A stretch of DNA of 64,000 nt. Source: Clytia hemisphaerica (taxonomy: Eukaryota; Cnidaria; Hydrozoa; Leptothecata; Clytiidae). The notes below the pieces were generated by a model. The model was not told the origin of the DNA and ran no database searches. It saw only the letters and a list, made by a program, of their open reading frames with translations. The position numbers and the translations under genes are program-made. Below are positions 1-11,432 of the stretch, piece by piece (position 1 is the stretch's first letter; each line of letters opens with the position of its first letter). Location: NCBI GenBank assembly GCA_902728285.1, contig CACVBU010000534.1, forward strand, positions 1,561,939-1,625,938, in the 5' to 3' direction.

Positions 1-586
1 ATTGACTTTCAAGATGTTGATAATGTGATAAATTTAGATTTTCCAACAACTGCAGATGCCTATATCCATCGGGTAGGAAGAACAGCACGTGGTGATAACA
101 CTGGGACAGCCTTATCCTTTGTAGCAAGCCCAACTGATCAAACTAATCTTACAAAGCTGGAGGCCAAAATAAAAGATGGCTCTGGTGCAGATTTGAAGCC
201 ATATAATTTCAAAATTAATGAAATTGAAGGATTAAGGTACAGGGTAAATGATGCTTTTAATAATGTCACTAAATTGAAAGTTAAAGATGCTCGTTTGAAG
301 GAAATTAAAGGTGAAATCTTCAATTCATCCAAACTCAAAACATATTTTGAGGATAACCCAACAGATCTGAAAGTCTTGCGCCATGACAAAATACTTGCAC
401 CAACTGAACAACGACCTCACATGAAAAATGTTCCTGATTATACCTTGTGTACCTGATTCATTAAAACAAGTCATGCTCAAACCAAAGCGTAAAAGGAAGC
501 AACATATCCCTTTCCACGATAACAAGAAAAAGAAGCCAAAACATAACAATGACCCTCTAAAAACATTCAAAAGTAAAAAGAAATAA
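1..586 (+). CDS. DDX56: DDX56-type DEAD-box RNA helicase, C-terminal part, frameshifted
   Basis: Partial gene entering from the left edge; codon 1 begins at base 1 and reads IDFQDVDNVINLDFPTTADA. It contains helicase motif V/VI (YIHRVGRTARG, bases about 61-93) of the RecA-2 domain. The following region and the ending NVPDYT..VPDSLKQ, then a lysine-rich tail with KRKRK and a last FKSKKK, match the layout of metazoan DDX56 (yeast Dbp9), a nucleolar helicase for large ribosomal subunit assembly. Frame 1 stops at 454-456 (TGA). The expected DDX56 tail continues in another frame from about base 449 to a TAA at 584-586; treating one base near 445-450 (for example T448) as extra restores continuity. 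No GT..AG intron fits, so this is a real frameshift or a sequence error. The upstream RecA-1 domain lies outside the window. Identity is sure to the DDX56/Dbp9 level. Confidence 0.85.
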
Positions 587-1600
587 ATAGAATGAATATG
601 ATTGTTTATGTAAAGTAGACTAAGTTTTTTAATCCTTTGGTATTTTTTAAACAAGATCGATTATTTTCAATAAGAATCAATATATATCCCTGAAAACTAA
701 CTCTTGATTCCAGTTTAATATTTTTTTTTTCACTTTGAGTGTTTTTGTTCATTCATTTTCAAAGTCCAATGTGCAAAATAATTGATAAGAATGTTGTTTA
801 GAATTTTCATAATGAAACGAAAGAATCCTTGACTAATTTTTTTAACATTAAACTGTTTTATTTTGCTTTTTTTAAATTTCCATTGAATCTCTTGCCATAG
901 AAATAGTGAAAAAAAACGTCAAAGAAGTCACTTAAAATGAGGCTGAAATCTTGAATTGTTATCATCGAAAAATTCTCTGCATTTTGTGGTAAGTTTTATG
1001 AATTAATTTTATAAAATAAATTCAACACTTGTTTTATTTGACCTATTGTGTTTAATACTAAAATGAACTTGTTTCAAGATAGAAGTTTCTCATGATAATT
1101 CTTAGCATCCTGGTGTAAGACACATNNNNNNNNNCTTTCAGCTTTCTGGTTTGCAAGTAGACACTTATGCGATTTGAAGACTTTAATGCATGACTTTAAA
1201 TTGAATTTACCGCCGACGAATTATTTGTATGCTCTTGTAGTGGAGTTGAAAAAGGATTCTAAACTAAATTCTGGTCAAGTTTTTTAATGGCATAAAATTT
1301 ATTCGATTTTGGATCTATTGCAGAAGGACTGCTTTGTTTACTCCTTATCTTTGGTGGTCAGAAATACCCTAGCGTGATGGTCGAAAATATAACTTATTGT
1401 CGGAAATATCATTTGATGGTCGGAAATATCTAAAGCTTTGAAACACTTAAAAATCTTGGGAAAATTGATGGTCGGGAATTCCCTTAATATGCTTTATCAG
1501 CATATCTTTAACTAATTCGGCCGAGAAGATGCGAATTCAAAAATTTCAAATTTTGTTTTCATTCAGATCTGAACAGATCTGAATACTTTAGACGTACAAA
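587..1600. other. 3' UTR and intergenic sequence with short assembly gap
   Basis: AT-rich sequence with no recognisable gene. Bases 1126-1134 are nine Ns, an assembly gap. Between 1377 and 1490 a short motif (GATGGTCGGAAATATC) recurs three or four times imperfectly. Confidence 0.6.
1015..1020 (+). promoter_or_regulatory. possible poly(A) signal for DDX56
   Basis: AATAAA about 430 bases after the DDX56 stop, followed within 20-40 bases by T-rich sequence (TTGTTTTATTTG). A second AATAAA overlaps the stop codon itself (582-587). Which is used cannot be told from sequence. Confidence 0.4.
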
Positions 1601-1735
1601 CTTTCGTGAGCAGAAACTTTCGCGATTTTCGCGAACTTTGGCCCTTTTCGCGAAAGTAAATGACAAATTAAGTAAAAGTAAAATTCTAGGAAGGGCCCAT
1701 TCGCGAAAGTTTATGCTCGCGAAAAATTCTTGACA
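1597..1735. repeat. inverted-repeat element with CGCGAAAGT ends
   Basis: Left arm TTTCGTGAGCAGAAACTTTC and right arm, read on the other strand, TTTCGCGAGCATAAACTTTC flank a short core. The CGCGAAA vocabulary recurs at 7015-7309, 18770-18810 and 54812-55158, so this is one member of a dispersed MITE-like group. No coding capacity. Confidence 0.55.
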
Positions 1736-2088
1736 AAATAGAAAATCTGTAAAAATCCAAACTTTGAATAAAATGTAACTTTTATGGTACTTTTTAGCCT
1801 GCTAAAAAGACCAATAAGTCAAAGGAAAAATGTTTCAAGCCGATCCAAGAAGTATTTGTCCCTCTAAGCCCCTCATTTTCGGTTTTTTCAAAACTGCATG
1901 TACTTCCACCTCATAAACATGCCTGTTTTTGGACTTTTTTGGAGAAGCTTAATTTAGCCGTCATGAATGTGTCCTGTCAGATGTCCCATAATTTTTTTGC
2001 ATGAAAGTAGGTAAAAGATGGGTCAAGCAAATTTTTGTAAAAAAATTTATTCAGCTCAAAAAACGCATCTTTATATATATTTATTTAT

Positions 2089-2159
2089 GAATTGACTTGA
2101 CTCATGACAGCCATGGAGTAAGGACCTCACCTCCAGACTGGAGTCACTCAAGTCAATTC
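2089..2159. repeat. short inverted repeat
   Basis: GAATTGACTTGACTC at the left is matched by GAGTCACTCAAGTCAATTC at the right, a 71-bp imperfect palindrome. Probably a small MITE or a remnant; no target duplication seen. Confidence 0.5.
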
Positions 2160-2272
2160 ATATTAACTCAATTCATTCAACAACTGAAGACAAGTCAACA
2201 GTCTTAGTTTGTTTGTCTCTCACACTTACCTGTTTGGCCACACACACCTTCACAGTTTTCATTCATGGCCTA

Positions 2273-2588
2273 CTCTTAGGTGCCAAATAAACGGGCCCCC
2301 CCGCTTGTTAATTTTTCGATTTTTTTCCAACCCCCCCCGGACCTTATTAGGACCCCCCCCCCCCGTTTATTAATTTTTGAAAAAATTCCCAGCTACGAAA
2401 AGGAAAATTCCTTGTTTTACTTTAAAAAGCCTAAATTTAGTCTATTTTGACCCTTTTTAGGGTTTTTAAAGGTCCATTTTCCAACCCCCCCGGTAATTAG
2501 GTCCCCCCCGTTTATTTAATTTGAAAAATTTTTCCAACCCCCCCATTTATTCGAACCCCCCCCCCCCCGTTTATTTGGCACCTAAGAG
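2273..2588. mobile_element. TA-flanked MITE with C-tract core (CTCTTAGGTGCC ends)
   Basis: Begins CTCTTAGGTGCCAAATAAAC and ends with the exact inverse; a TA dinucleotide is present on both sides (2271-2272 and 2589-2590). The core holds four to five degenerate units, each a run of 7-10 C followed by GTTTATTAATTTTTGAAAA-like sequence. It has no coding capacity. TA duplication is typical of Tc1/mariner-type targets, but the ends are unlike known mariner ends, so the superfamily is left open. A relative is at 5082-5360 and a part copy at 24120-24301. Confidence 0.7.
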
Positions 2589-2861
2589 TAACTGGTAATT
2601 CAGCAATCTTGTTTTTGCTTTTTTCTTTTCACATTTAGGTTAAGGTTAAGTTAGACATAGACATTATATATCTATATACTCATAGCTCCTATATTCAGAT
2701 TTTCATATTGTATTCATGGTCTACTTGACCTCAGGCACTCTGACTTTTGGACTTAGCCATTTTTCACTCATTTGGACTTTGTCGTTTTTGCTCATTTTCG
2801 ACTTAGTTTCTCACAAATATTTAACTTTTCATTTTCAATTATCAATTACTCATGCACGAAC
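2589..2861. other. no gene seen
   Basis: AT-rich spacer between two mobile elements. An open frame of about 60 codons starting near 2716 shows no domain, codon bias or splice context that would support it. Confidence 0.5.
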
Positions 2862-4208
2862 CAGAGGCGTATTTAGGGTAGGTCAAGTAGGTCAAGTGAC
2901 ATAGTTCCGAGAAATTGAAAAACATGAAAAATTGTGAAACAGGCAATCTTATTCCTCTTAGTGATACACAGTCCCCTTCAGATGCCATGTCTTGTATCAA
3001 CTTTATCAATTTTATGCGTGCGGCAGTTAAAACTAACTAAACTAGACTGAAATTTATCTCCGCAGTATTACCTCCCTAATGTTTTGCGAGTGAACCTTTC
3101 GCTATTTAGAGACTTTTATTTTGATAATCCGAAAACCTATCTAATACCGCCCGACCCATATCGCCCCGCTTGAGTGACTCAGCAACACCCTTTTTGACCT
3201 CTTTCGCCCTAGCAAATCGGGATCATATTATTACCGAGCTCAACTTCTCTAAAAATTCACGTGTAATGACCTTGAGTGACTGCTGCTTATATATCTGGCC
3301 GCCTTTCATTTAGAGATAATATGAAGCCGAGAGACATAGCTAGAAATGGCTGAAACGACCTAGCAAAATTTCTGAAAAAATCGGGGTAATAGCTATGAGG
3401 CTACGTACAGCTTCTCTGTCGAGTTTATTAAAAAACAATACTCAATTCACATTTCCTAGCTTATCTCTTTCACAGTTTTTATTGAGAGAAGCTCAGTTTC
3501 CAGAGCTGAAATTTGCTGAAGCGACCCGCAGTTAACTTTTGAGTTTGATCTGAAATTTTGTGAAAGTCCAAGTAACTTTCACGTCTTAACTGTGATTTAT
3601 AAGCTTTAATTCTTATGGATCGATTGCTAAGAATTGATCGTCATGGTATTAAGCATCAGCACCAGTTGTCACTGCTTTAAGTTGAACTAATAATGTTTAT
3701 TTTTTAACAAAAATGAAGCATTTTTCAAAGTCTTTTAAAACTTTGTTTTTTACCTGCTTTTTGGTTGTTGTTGTGAGCGGAAATGAATATATTAGAATGA
3801 TTTGACACCATTTAATTACCTCCTATTCAATTCAAAACATAAAAAATAATTTTGGGGATATAAAGGCCTATAAACTCAACTATAACTCATCTATATTTCT
3901 TGTTTTGGGGAAACGAACATTGCTCCACATCAGTATCTATTTTTTTACCACAAGCGGTTAATTAGCGTAAAAAGGTAGTTAAAACGTGAGACAGGGGTAT
4001 ACGTTGAGTAAAAAAATTCCCATAATTTGTAACATAGTACGAGTGGCGATACAAACTACGTCCGTCTAAACAAAAGTGGAATCTTGCATAGAATAACTCG
4101 GATAGCGATTAAACGAAAAATGCGATAAACGCCTTTCCAAGAACCAGACTTGAACCACTTGGCTTCAAAATTTTGACCTACTTGGCAAAATTCCTAAATA
4201 CGCCACTG
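2862..4208. mobile_element. 1.35-kb non-autonomous DNA transposon with CAGTGGCGTATTTAGG ends
   Basis: Left end CAGAGGCGTATTTAGGGTAG and right end (inverse strand) CAGTGGCGTATTTAGGAATT form terminal inverted repeats of about 16 bp with one mismatch; the subterminal CAAGTAGGTCAA is also shared. CGAAC occurs immediately outside both ends (2857-2861 and 4209-4213), a 5-bp direct repeat that may be what remains of a longer target duplication. CAGNGGCG ends are common among hAT-type elements. No transposase reading frame was seen within it, so it is non-autonomous. Confidence 0.6.
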
Positions 4209-5081
4209 CGAACTTACGGTCCAATGAAAACAACGCCATGCACGATGTTTGTCAGCACTTGTTTTTCACTGGGAATATGATATTGGTGAATGTCCACGTT
4301 ACATTATTAACACTAACGACCCAACAGAACTCTGTACTTTTTCAAGTTCAGATAGCCCCTTCAAGTGTGAAGTGAAAACAGCAAGGAAAATAAAGGAGTA
4401 AGGCAGTCAGAGTTAATTCATTTCCGTAGTTATCTTCAATTTTGAATTAAACAGTCTATAAATATTCACACATAGCGTTTTTTAGTTGCATTATAGTTTT
4501 CGTTTGGTGATTTCTGCAAACTCGGTTAAAATATATTGAGAATTTGGGTTAATTCCTCGTTTTTAACCATTTAAAGTCGCTTTTGGGCTAATTGATAAAT
4601 TAGTTCAATTTTTTCAATTCGGGAGGGGTTTTATAGACTTCCACGCTAGATTCAAAGCCCTATTAGATCATTCTTGAACTTTTGGATCTTCAGATCCTAA
4701 GGTCTTCAGTCTAGCGTTAAAACTCCACCCTTCCAAACTAAGTTCCAGCAGCTCCAGATCGTGTGTGGTTATAAAATTTCGTGGGGATTTCCCTTTTTTC
4801 TCGAATATTATGACTTTTATTGTGCCTCGAACTTGGATTTATCGGACGGGAGGGTGATCTTTTTATATTCATAAAGACTTCGATATCGGGTTAATTTGAT
4901 ATAGATAAAGTTGACTATAGTATGGGCTCCATTTTGCCGAGACAAAACAGATCATTGTCCATTAATGGTTTATTTCTTAGATCTTTTATATAAAAAAAGG
5001 CTGAGAAGCTCAAACTTTTAGATAGATTTAACAAGAATTGGGAATCGACAGTGCAATATGAGAAATATTCAAAACAGGTTA
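4209..5081. other. no gene seen
   Basis: AT-rich spacer without a supported reading frame, RNA gene or clear inverted repeat. Confidence 0.5.
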
Positions 5082-5360
5082 CTCTCGGGTACTTAATAGC
5101 CGTCCCCCCCCCCCCCGCTAATTAATTTTCCGAAAATTTTCCACCCAGGACATTCTTATTCCAAACCCCCCGCTTATTAATTTTTGGGAAAATGTTTTTG
5201 AAAGTTCCCTTTTTTGTCTTAATTCTGCTGTATTAGCCTCCTTTTCAAAAATTTTCCACCCAGGACATTTTTATTCCAACCCCCCCCCGCTTATTAAGTT
5301 TTGAGATTTTTTCCAACCCCCCGCTTATTCCAACCCCCCCGGCTATTAGGTACCCGAGAG
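5082..5360. mobile_element. TA-flanked MITE with C-tract core (CTCTCGGGTAC ends)
   Basis: Starts CTCTCGGGTACTTAATAGCC and ends with GGCTATTAGGTACCCGAGAG; TA on both sides (5080-5081, 5361-5362). Inside are repeated units of a C run followed by GCTTATTAATTTT. Same architecture as 2273-2588 but with diverged sequence. A truncated copy in reverse orientation lies at 24120-24301. Confidence 0.7.
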
Positions 5361-6019
5361 TACTTTAAGAGTACGTGAAATATTTACAACGTACTTCCAA
5401 TTTGAATAACCTAGACACACGGAGTGGACTAGGCAAATAGATGGTACGGGTATGCGCCATCCTTAACAATTTCTTTTAGGGTCGTAAAGAACAGAAAAAA
5501 ATTTATTTCAGTCGCCAATGAGTTACGAAAGAGAGCTAAATTGCCAATTTTTCTGATTAGTTTCTACGGTTTTGTCCTCCAAATTTCTGATTACCAAACA
5601 TCGAGCGGGCCAGCCCGTCTTCCAGCAAACCTAGTACGTTCCCGCAAATTTTTTTTCCGTAAGCGGCCCAAGCCCTGATTTGGATTTAGCTGCCCAAGCC
5701 CTGATTTAGCGGCCCAAGACCTGAATTACCGGCCCAAGACCTGGGAAACTTTGCGATTTTTGAGACTTTAAAAATTAAATTGACGAAATTGGGTCACGGG
5801 GTTGCACTGAATCTGTTGTCGGGTCTCAAGGGAGTAACGCTTCGTTACCATTTTGTTAAATGTCAAGTGAAGAGAAATTGCGTGCTGATATACTGGTTTG
5901 ACTTTGATGTGAAGTGGTATTCTGAAAAGAGAAATAACAACAAAGGTAAGCTACGAAGCTAGCCGTCGCTTTTCCTAATACAAAATATTTTTAAACTTGA
6001 CTTCACTGAAGTGGGTTGT

Positions 6020-6240
6020 GGAACAAATGAGTGCCAAAATGATCGACAACCCAGTTGATTGACAATCCACTTGTTTGACAATCTATATAGTTGTTCGAGA
6101 AAAGAGTGTCGAACAAGTGGTTGTCGAACAACCATGCAGTTGAGCAAATGGGTGTAGAACTAATAACTGTCAAACAACCTGAAACAACTGGTCTAACAAA
6201 TGAATGTACCGTCGAACAAGTATACTGTCGAACAAGTGGG
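6020..6240. repeat. degenerate GTCGAACAAGTGG minisatellite
   Basis: About fifteen imperfect copies of a 12-15 base unit related to GTCGAACAAGTGG. Spacing and sequence vary, so it is an old simple-sequence tract rather than a CRISPR or satellite array. Confidence 0.55.
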
Positions 6241-6369
6241 ATTTCCCCAAAATTATAGTTGCCGTATAGTTGTACGTAGATGAAAATTTGTCAGAATTTA
6301 TATTACGGTGAAAATTCAGAATTCTCAGTTTGACAACAAAAATTTCTCGAATAGGCAATTTTAATTTAC

Positions 6370-6388
6370 ATAATAATAATAATAATAA
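6370..6388. repeat. (AAT)n microsatellite
   Basis: Six consecutive AAT/TAA triplets in AT-rich spacer. Confidence 0.8.
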
Positions 6389-7014
6389 AATTTTACAATC
6401 TAATCCCTATATAAGGATGGATTGGCTGTAGGGCTACTTCAAAGATACAAATAAATAAAAACCTTTCGATGTGACACAATGAAGATGCCAAAGTGTCAAC
6501 TAAACTGAGAGATTTGATACACCGAACCAATTGAACCAAAACATTAATTTATTTCTTATACAAAACATAATTTTTAATTACAAAATTGTTAACATTTTAA
6601 GTACACGAGCAACGGATTCAGAATAATAGAGGTAATTATTTTTACAAGTCACATTTTTTTATCACATTAATTGACATCTTGACATTTTAGTCATCTTGTT
6701 AGATGTTTTGTTTTGAGAGTTCTTGCAATATAATTTATTGTTCAACTTGGAGAGGGAATGTTTGTAAACATAGAATTTTTTTCATACTCAGTTATTTGGG
6801 GGGTCGGATTTAAGCAGGGCTGTCGGATTTAGGACCACTCACGGAACTAAACATAAACGATAACTAAACATAAATTTATCGCCCGCGAGCACAGCTTAGC
6901 TAAGCGCACCTCTCTTAAATTCATTATCTAAGAATTGAAGCGGGCAAAGATTACCGCGTGGGCTGATAGCGGACAAAGGTTTATTGAAGATATTTTCAGT
7001 TATTATCCAAGGTA

Positions 7015-7309
7015 CCTTAAGGGAAGAAATTTTTGCGGTTTTCGCGGATTTTGCCTAAAACCGCGAAATTAAGTTCCCGCGAAATTTTACAAAATTGTCA
7101 ATCCGCGAAATTAAATTCCCGCGAAATTTAATTTATTTCACGCATTCCCCCAAATTCGTACTATTTCAAGCCTTCAAACAGGTTTTTTGCTTAATTAATA
7201 ACGCTTTTGGCCAAAAATATCCTGCAACCGCGAAATTAAATTCCCGCGAATTTTTCGAAAATCGATGAACCGCGAAATTAGATTCCCGCAAAAATTTCTT
7301 CCCTTAAGG
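7015..7309. mobile_element. TA-flanked MITE with CCTTAAGGGAAG ends and CGCGAAATTAA core
   Basis: Left end CCTTAAGGGAAGAAATTTTT is inversely repeated at the right for 23 bases, with TA on both sides (7013-7014, 7310-7311). The interior is a set of short units CCGCGAAATTAAATTCCCGC in both orientations, so the subterminal region is itself palindromic. No coding capacity. Related ends (CCTTATCGGGG) occur at 47156-47341. Confidence 0.75.
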
Positions 7310-9350
7310 TAGAACAAACTAAACATAGAAAGGGGGTATTTTTTAGTGCTCTATACGATGATCGGTATTTTTTTTTGAATTCTATGTTAAGATTTTTCTA
7401 CCCAGCCTCGTTGCTATGTACGTGCGCCCTGTTGCTAAGACCTTTGCTTGAAATCAAAAGGAAAACCAAAATAATTTAGCGCACACTGCTGTTTGCTGCG
7501 TAATATCGATGAAGTGAAATGAGGTCCTGACTGGATGCAAGTTACCCAATCTCACGGTAATATATTGCATTATATTTTCTTAATTCAAAAATTCAAAAAT
7601 TCATTTTGAAATTGCGAAAAAATAAAAAAAATAATTAATATTACTTAATAAAGCGCCCCCGTCTTTCACTCTCCTCTAATTTCCCATCTCGGAAATAGCA
7701 TTCTAAGATTTGCCAAAATCAATAATTCAAAGTTACTACAGTAATAGTGAGGTCTGTTAGTACAAAAATACCTCAGATGGTGATAAAAGCATGAAATATG
7801 GCACAGATGATCCTTAGAGGGTCTACAACTAAATTTTAAACAGTAACACCAAATTTTTCCACCTAGCCATCTGCCAGATGACGTCATCAGGTGGCTGGGC
7901 AAAAAAATATTTTGATGGTTCTAGCGGAAAGAGCATGAAATGCTGATGAAAATCGAGGTATAAAACATGCCTTGAAAAATCTTCCTATCAAAAGTTATGA
8001 AGGTTGAAAATTTTATGATGACGTCGTCGCAAGCCTTTCCAGGCAAAAAGGAGGTGCAAAAAGGATGTGCAACTATGGATTGTGCCAAGAAAATATTCTT
8101 ATTTAGAATTAAAATTTTCTCATATTTTTGGACTAAATAAAGCGCTCTCGTTGTATGCAGTTTGCACCAAAAAAGTTGTTTTTAACATTAAATTAAATTA
8201 CATACACCCTATTATTGCCGACCCAAAAAAATATCAGCGTTTTGATTGGTCGAGAGCATCGAAATATTTGCGATATTTCATATTTCTTTAGTCTGGAAAT
8301 ATGACCGCGTTGACTTTTGGGGGACTGGGTAAGCGGCGGGAGAAAAATCAAAACAAAACAGCCAAAAAGAACTGACCTTCGGAGAAACTGACTTGGGAAT
8401 CAAAGGGAAAAACGCAACAAAAATATGTTCAGATTAACTTTTACTTTGGAGTTCTTCCATAAAAGACACTAAAATCAAATCTGATGAACTAAGAAATTAT
8501 AAAACTACTTGACACAACCCAAATATTTTCAACTTTTGGCAAATTTGTCCGTGTGGTAACCAAACAGTTTTTTATCAATGCATACAAAATAACTTGAGAT
8601 TCTTGAATGTTGGCCAATAAAATTTCTCATAACATAACAAGGGAAGTGTAATGTCTTGTACTAAACCAAATGACGAGTGATTTTTATAAAAGTTCTCTCC
8701 TAATTCTCGTTCTCGACAACAACGTACGTCCTTTACTTTTCAACTCAACAATCATTACATCTTCCTTCTGAAATTCGAAACATTTAGAGCTTGACGATAA
8801 TCAAGAAAATATCCAAATTGTTTTGCTGTTGAAAAAATGTTGTTCTTTAACCATTATTACAAGCATACATTTCCATCGTGGGACTCCTTTCCTCTGCTAT
8901 TCTTTCCCATGGCCATATGTCATCGAAACAAAAAAATAGAAAAAGACTGAATGTTGTCAATCTGATTAATCCAATGATGGAGGGTTTCTTCGCTATCGAA
9001 ACAATACTGTACATCATCTGCATTTTGAATTATCAATCTAGAAACTTTCAAATACATCTCTGAAAAATCTGCAACTTTTCAAAACAAAACTTCTGGATTG
9101 AAAATGATCGAAAAGTTTTGTTTTTGTGTGAATATTTTCAGCGGGAAGTTATCGAATGTTTTTGTTCGAATCTAACGTTCGAATTCGATTTTCGAATTAA
9201 AACATTTGAAACTACACTTACACAGCAAGAAAGAAGCAAGGCGGAAGTAAGTTTTAAAACAAAACAAAAAGAAATTTATATCAGGACAATTTTTTTGAGT
9301 CGACAATAAATTAGTTATCACATGACTTCTCGTGCAATACTCTATATTTT
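7310..9350. other. no gene seen
   Basis: Two kilobases without a supportable gene. Small frames around 7666-7902 (-), 8067-8291 (+) and 8878-9063 (+) carry no recognisable motif and no convincing splice context. Confidence 0.45.
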
Positions 9351-9919
9351 ACGCAGTTACTACAAGACATGATGTGTAGTAAGTACTTTTTCAACACTTT
9401 TTTCAGGACCACCACCCTTTGCAGTTACTACACCTTGGTAGTAACTGTTTTCAGAAAAGATTTCCAGGTACCACCCCTTTTTTTGAGTGGAATCATCAAA
9501 AACATGCTCAAAATTACCCTAAATTGCGATTATTTTTCAACATTAAGCCATTTTTGTGCTAGATTTTCTTTTAATTTACTTGGTTAATAGCTGTTGAGAA
9601 CATTTTAATGATAATCAGGGAAAGCATAATTTCAAAGTTGGGTCTGAGAAAAATTTTTTTTTCGTCCAGTTATAACAAAAATATTTTCTTTAACAAAGAA
9701 TTTTTTCACAAAAAAATTCATTTTTTGTGAAAAATTTTGAAAGTTCTTTAAAAAGAATTAAAATATAAGCACTTACTACAGTACACCAAAAGTGCTAGTT
9801 TTAGTGTTCGGCTCCACCCCCAAACGGCAGTTACTACACTGTGTAGTAACTGTTTTCATAACTTCTGAATACAGTACCACCACGGTAGTAAGTGTCATAC
9901 TGTCTTGTAGTAACTGCGT
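9351..9919. mobile_element. inverted-repeat element with ACGCAGTTACTACAAGACA ends
   Basis: The left end ACGCAGTTACTACAAGACA is matched inversely at the right end (TGTCTTGTAGTAACTGCGT). The motif CAGTTACTACA/TGTAGTAACTG recurs four more times inside, near 9420-9450 and 9830-9850, together with a shared GTACCACC motif. This is a nested subterminal repeat pattern rather than a simple two-arm MITE. No target duplication was resolved and no protein is encoded. Confidence 0.6.
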
Positions 9920-11432
9920 GCCCCCGTGTCAAGCCAGCCCCTGTGGGAGCCCCCTGATTGAAAAGTAAAATTATGCGAAACAGAACTATTTAGTGTTACA
10001 TTATGCAAATTGTTGCCCTGGACAAACACCTGAAATTTTTCTTTAAAAGCGTTTACTGTAGTTTCATACCATGATGTAATTTCATGCTGACATACCTAGT
10101 CTACAAAGTGTTTGCAGATCTCTGTGCATTTTTTATCAGACTATATTATAACTGGTGAAAAGTTGAGTAAGAGTGAAACTTGAGGTTCACAATGGGTGTG
10201 GATATATAAAAATTTCAAATCCTAGGCAGATTTCCTTTTTTTCGAAAGGTCAGAAAATCTTTTTTTAACCCAAAAAAGGAAAAATGGGGAAAATTTTTAT
10301 CTGAAAATCAATATGGGTGGGAAACTAAAAATTGGGAAACTAAAAGTTGGGAAACATAAACAGAAAAGTGGGGAAAAAAATTGAAAATCAGGAAATTTTC
10401 TCAACAGTTGAAAAAGGATGACCAGATGGTGTGTCAATCGAACAAATCGAACACCAAATCAATTGAACGCAACCAAACGCAATCAAATAATTACCATTCA
10501 ATTGTTGAATGAATCTCAATTTACTCAGCTATTTAGGAAATTTACCCACTAACAAAGATCAAAATGTTGAAAATTTGAAGTCTCTAATTCGACCTGGCTT
10601 GTCCGATTTTGCTGCAAGCTTGTATTATCAATACCTGAATGGCTACATATACTACACAATATACTGTCAATGTACTGCCAATATATTACCATACCAGGCA
10701 AAAGAGTGACGATATATTGAAAACTTGTGTGTAATATATTGTCAGTTGAATTTGCAATTATTCTAACAATATATAGGCAGATATACCCGTTATTGTTTAC
10801 AAAAGGTAAATTCCTTTTTATATTAAAGCCAGATAGAGCACCTGTTTGCTTCATACATTACAGTCGGAAAAAAATTTGTCAAACATTGTTTGCCATATTG
10901 CGCATTCCAGTAGCCCTAAAATTTCAAGGCAATGGCATTATTTCTCCCATTACTAGGTTCAGTATCCCAGGGCTGATTTAGGCAAAAAGGGCATTTTTAG
11001 GCTGGTCTGTAAAATACACGATCTAGCAACAGGTGGCAAAAATGATCCCAAAAAATATCTCACATGGAGATTCCTCACAAATTTTGAGCAAAAAAACAAG
11101 ACATTTCAGATCAAAGACCAAAAAATAAAACATGTCCCTGTTGCTCAGTACTGTCATACTTGATGTCAATTTTTACACACTTTTGATAACCAATCTCTTT
11201 GTCCTATATTAAAAGTAAACATTTAAAGTGACGACACATGCTGGCTCCTTTTCATTATTTTTTTGAACAAGCGTTTCAAGGGTAATTTCAGAGGAAGATA
11301 TTGAGCTATCTGTAGCAAAGTACTGGCGTACTAGATTTTTGGGTCTTCAAAGGCTCTTCAAAATACTCCAAACTTTTCAGAGTTGTTCAAAACATTCAAT
11401 TTTCCATGAAAAAAAATTTTTTTTTTTTTCAG
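9920..11432. other. no exon recognised; should contain the intron upstream of the BESS exon
   Basis: The exon at 11433 starts within a codon, so an upstream exon must exist, but no MADF N-terminal segment (L-I-x-x-V..W) was found here on the + strand. Sequence 10630-10830 is strongly AT-rich with ATATATTG repeats. The last 30 bases (11403-11432) are a long T tract ending in CAG, a strong 3' splice site. Confidence 0.4.

Noticed and set aside
2716..2904. 62-codon frame with hydrophobic start
   Set aside because: It runs into the terminal repeat of the element at 2862, so its end is transposon sequence.
6020..6240. CRISPR-like array
   Set aside because: Units are irregular, with no constant spacer length, and the sequence is eukaryotic; it is a degenerate minisatellite.
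10509..10854. Overlapping frames on both strands as candidate first exon of the BESS gene
   Set aside because: No MADF signature; AT-rich repeat sequence explains the open frames.
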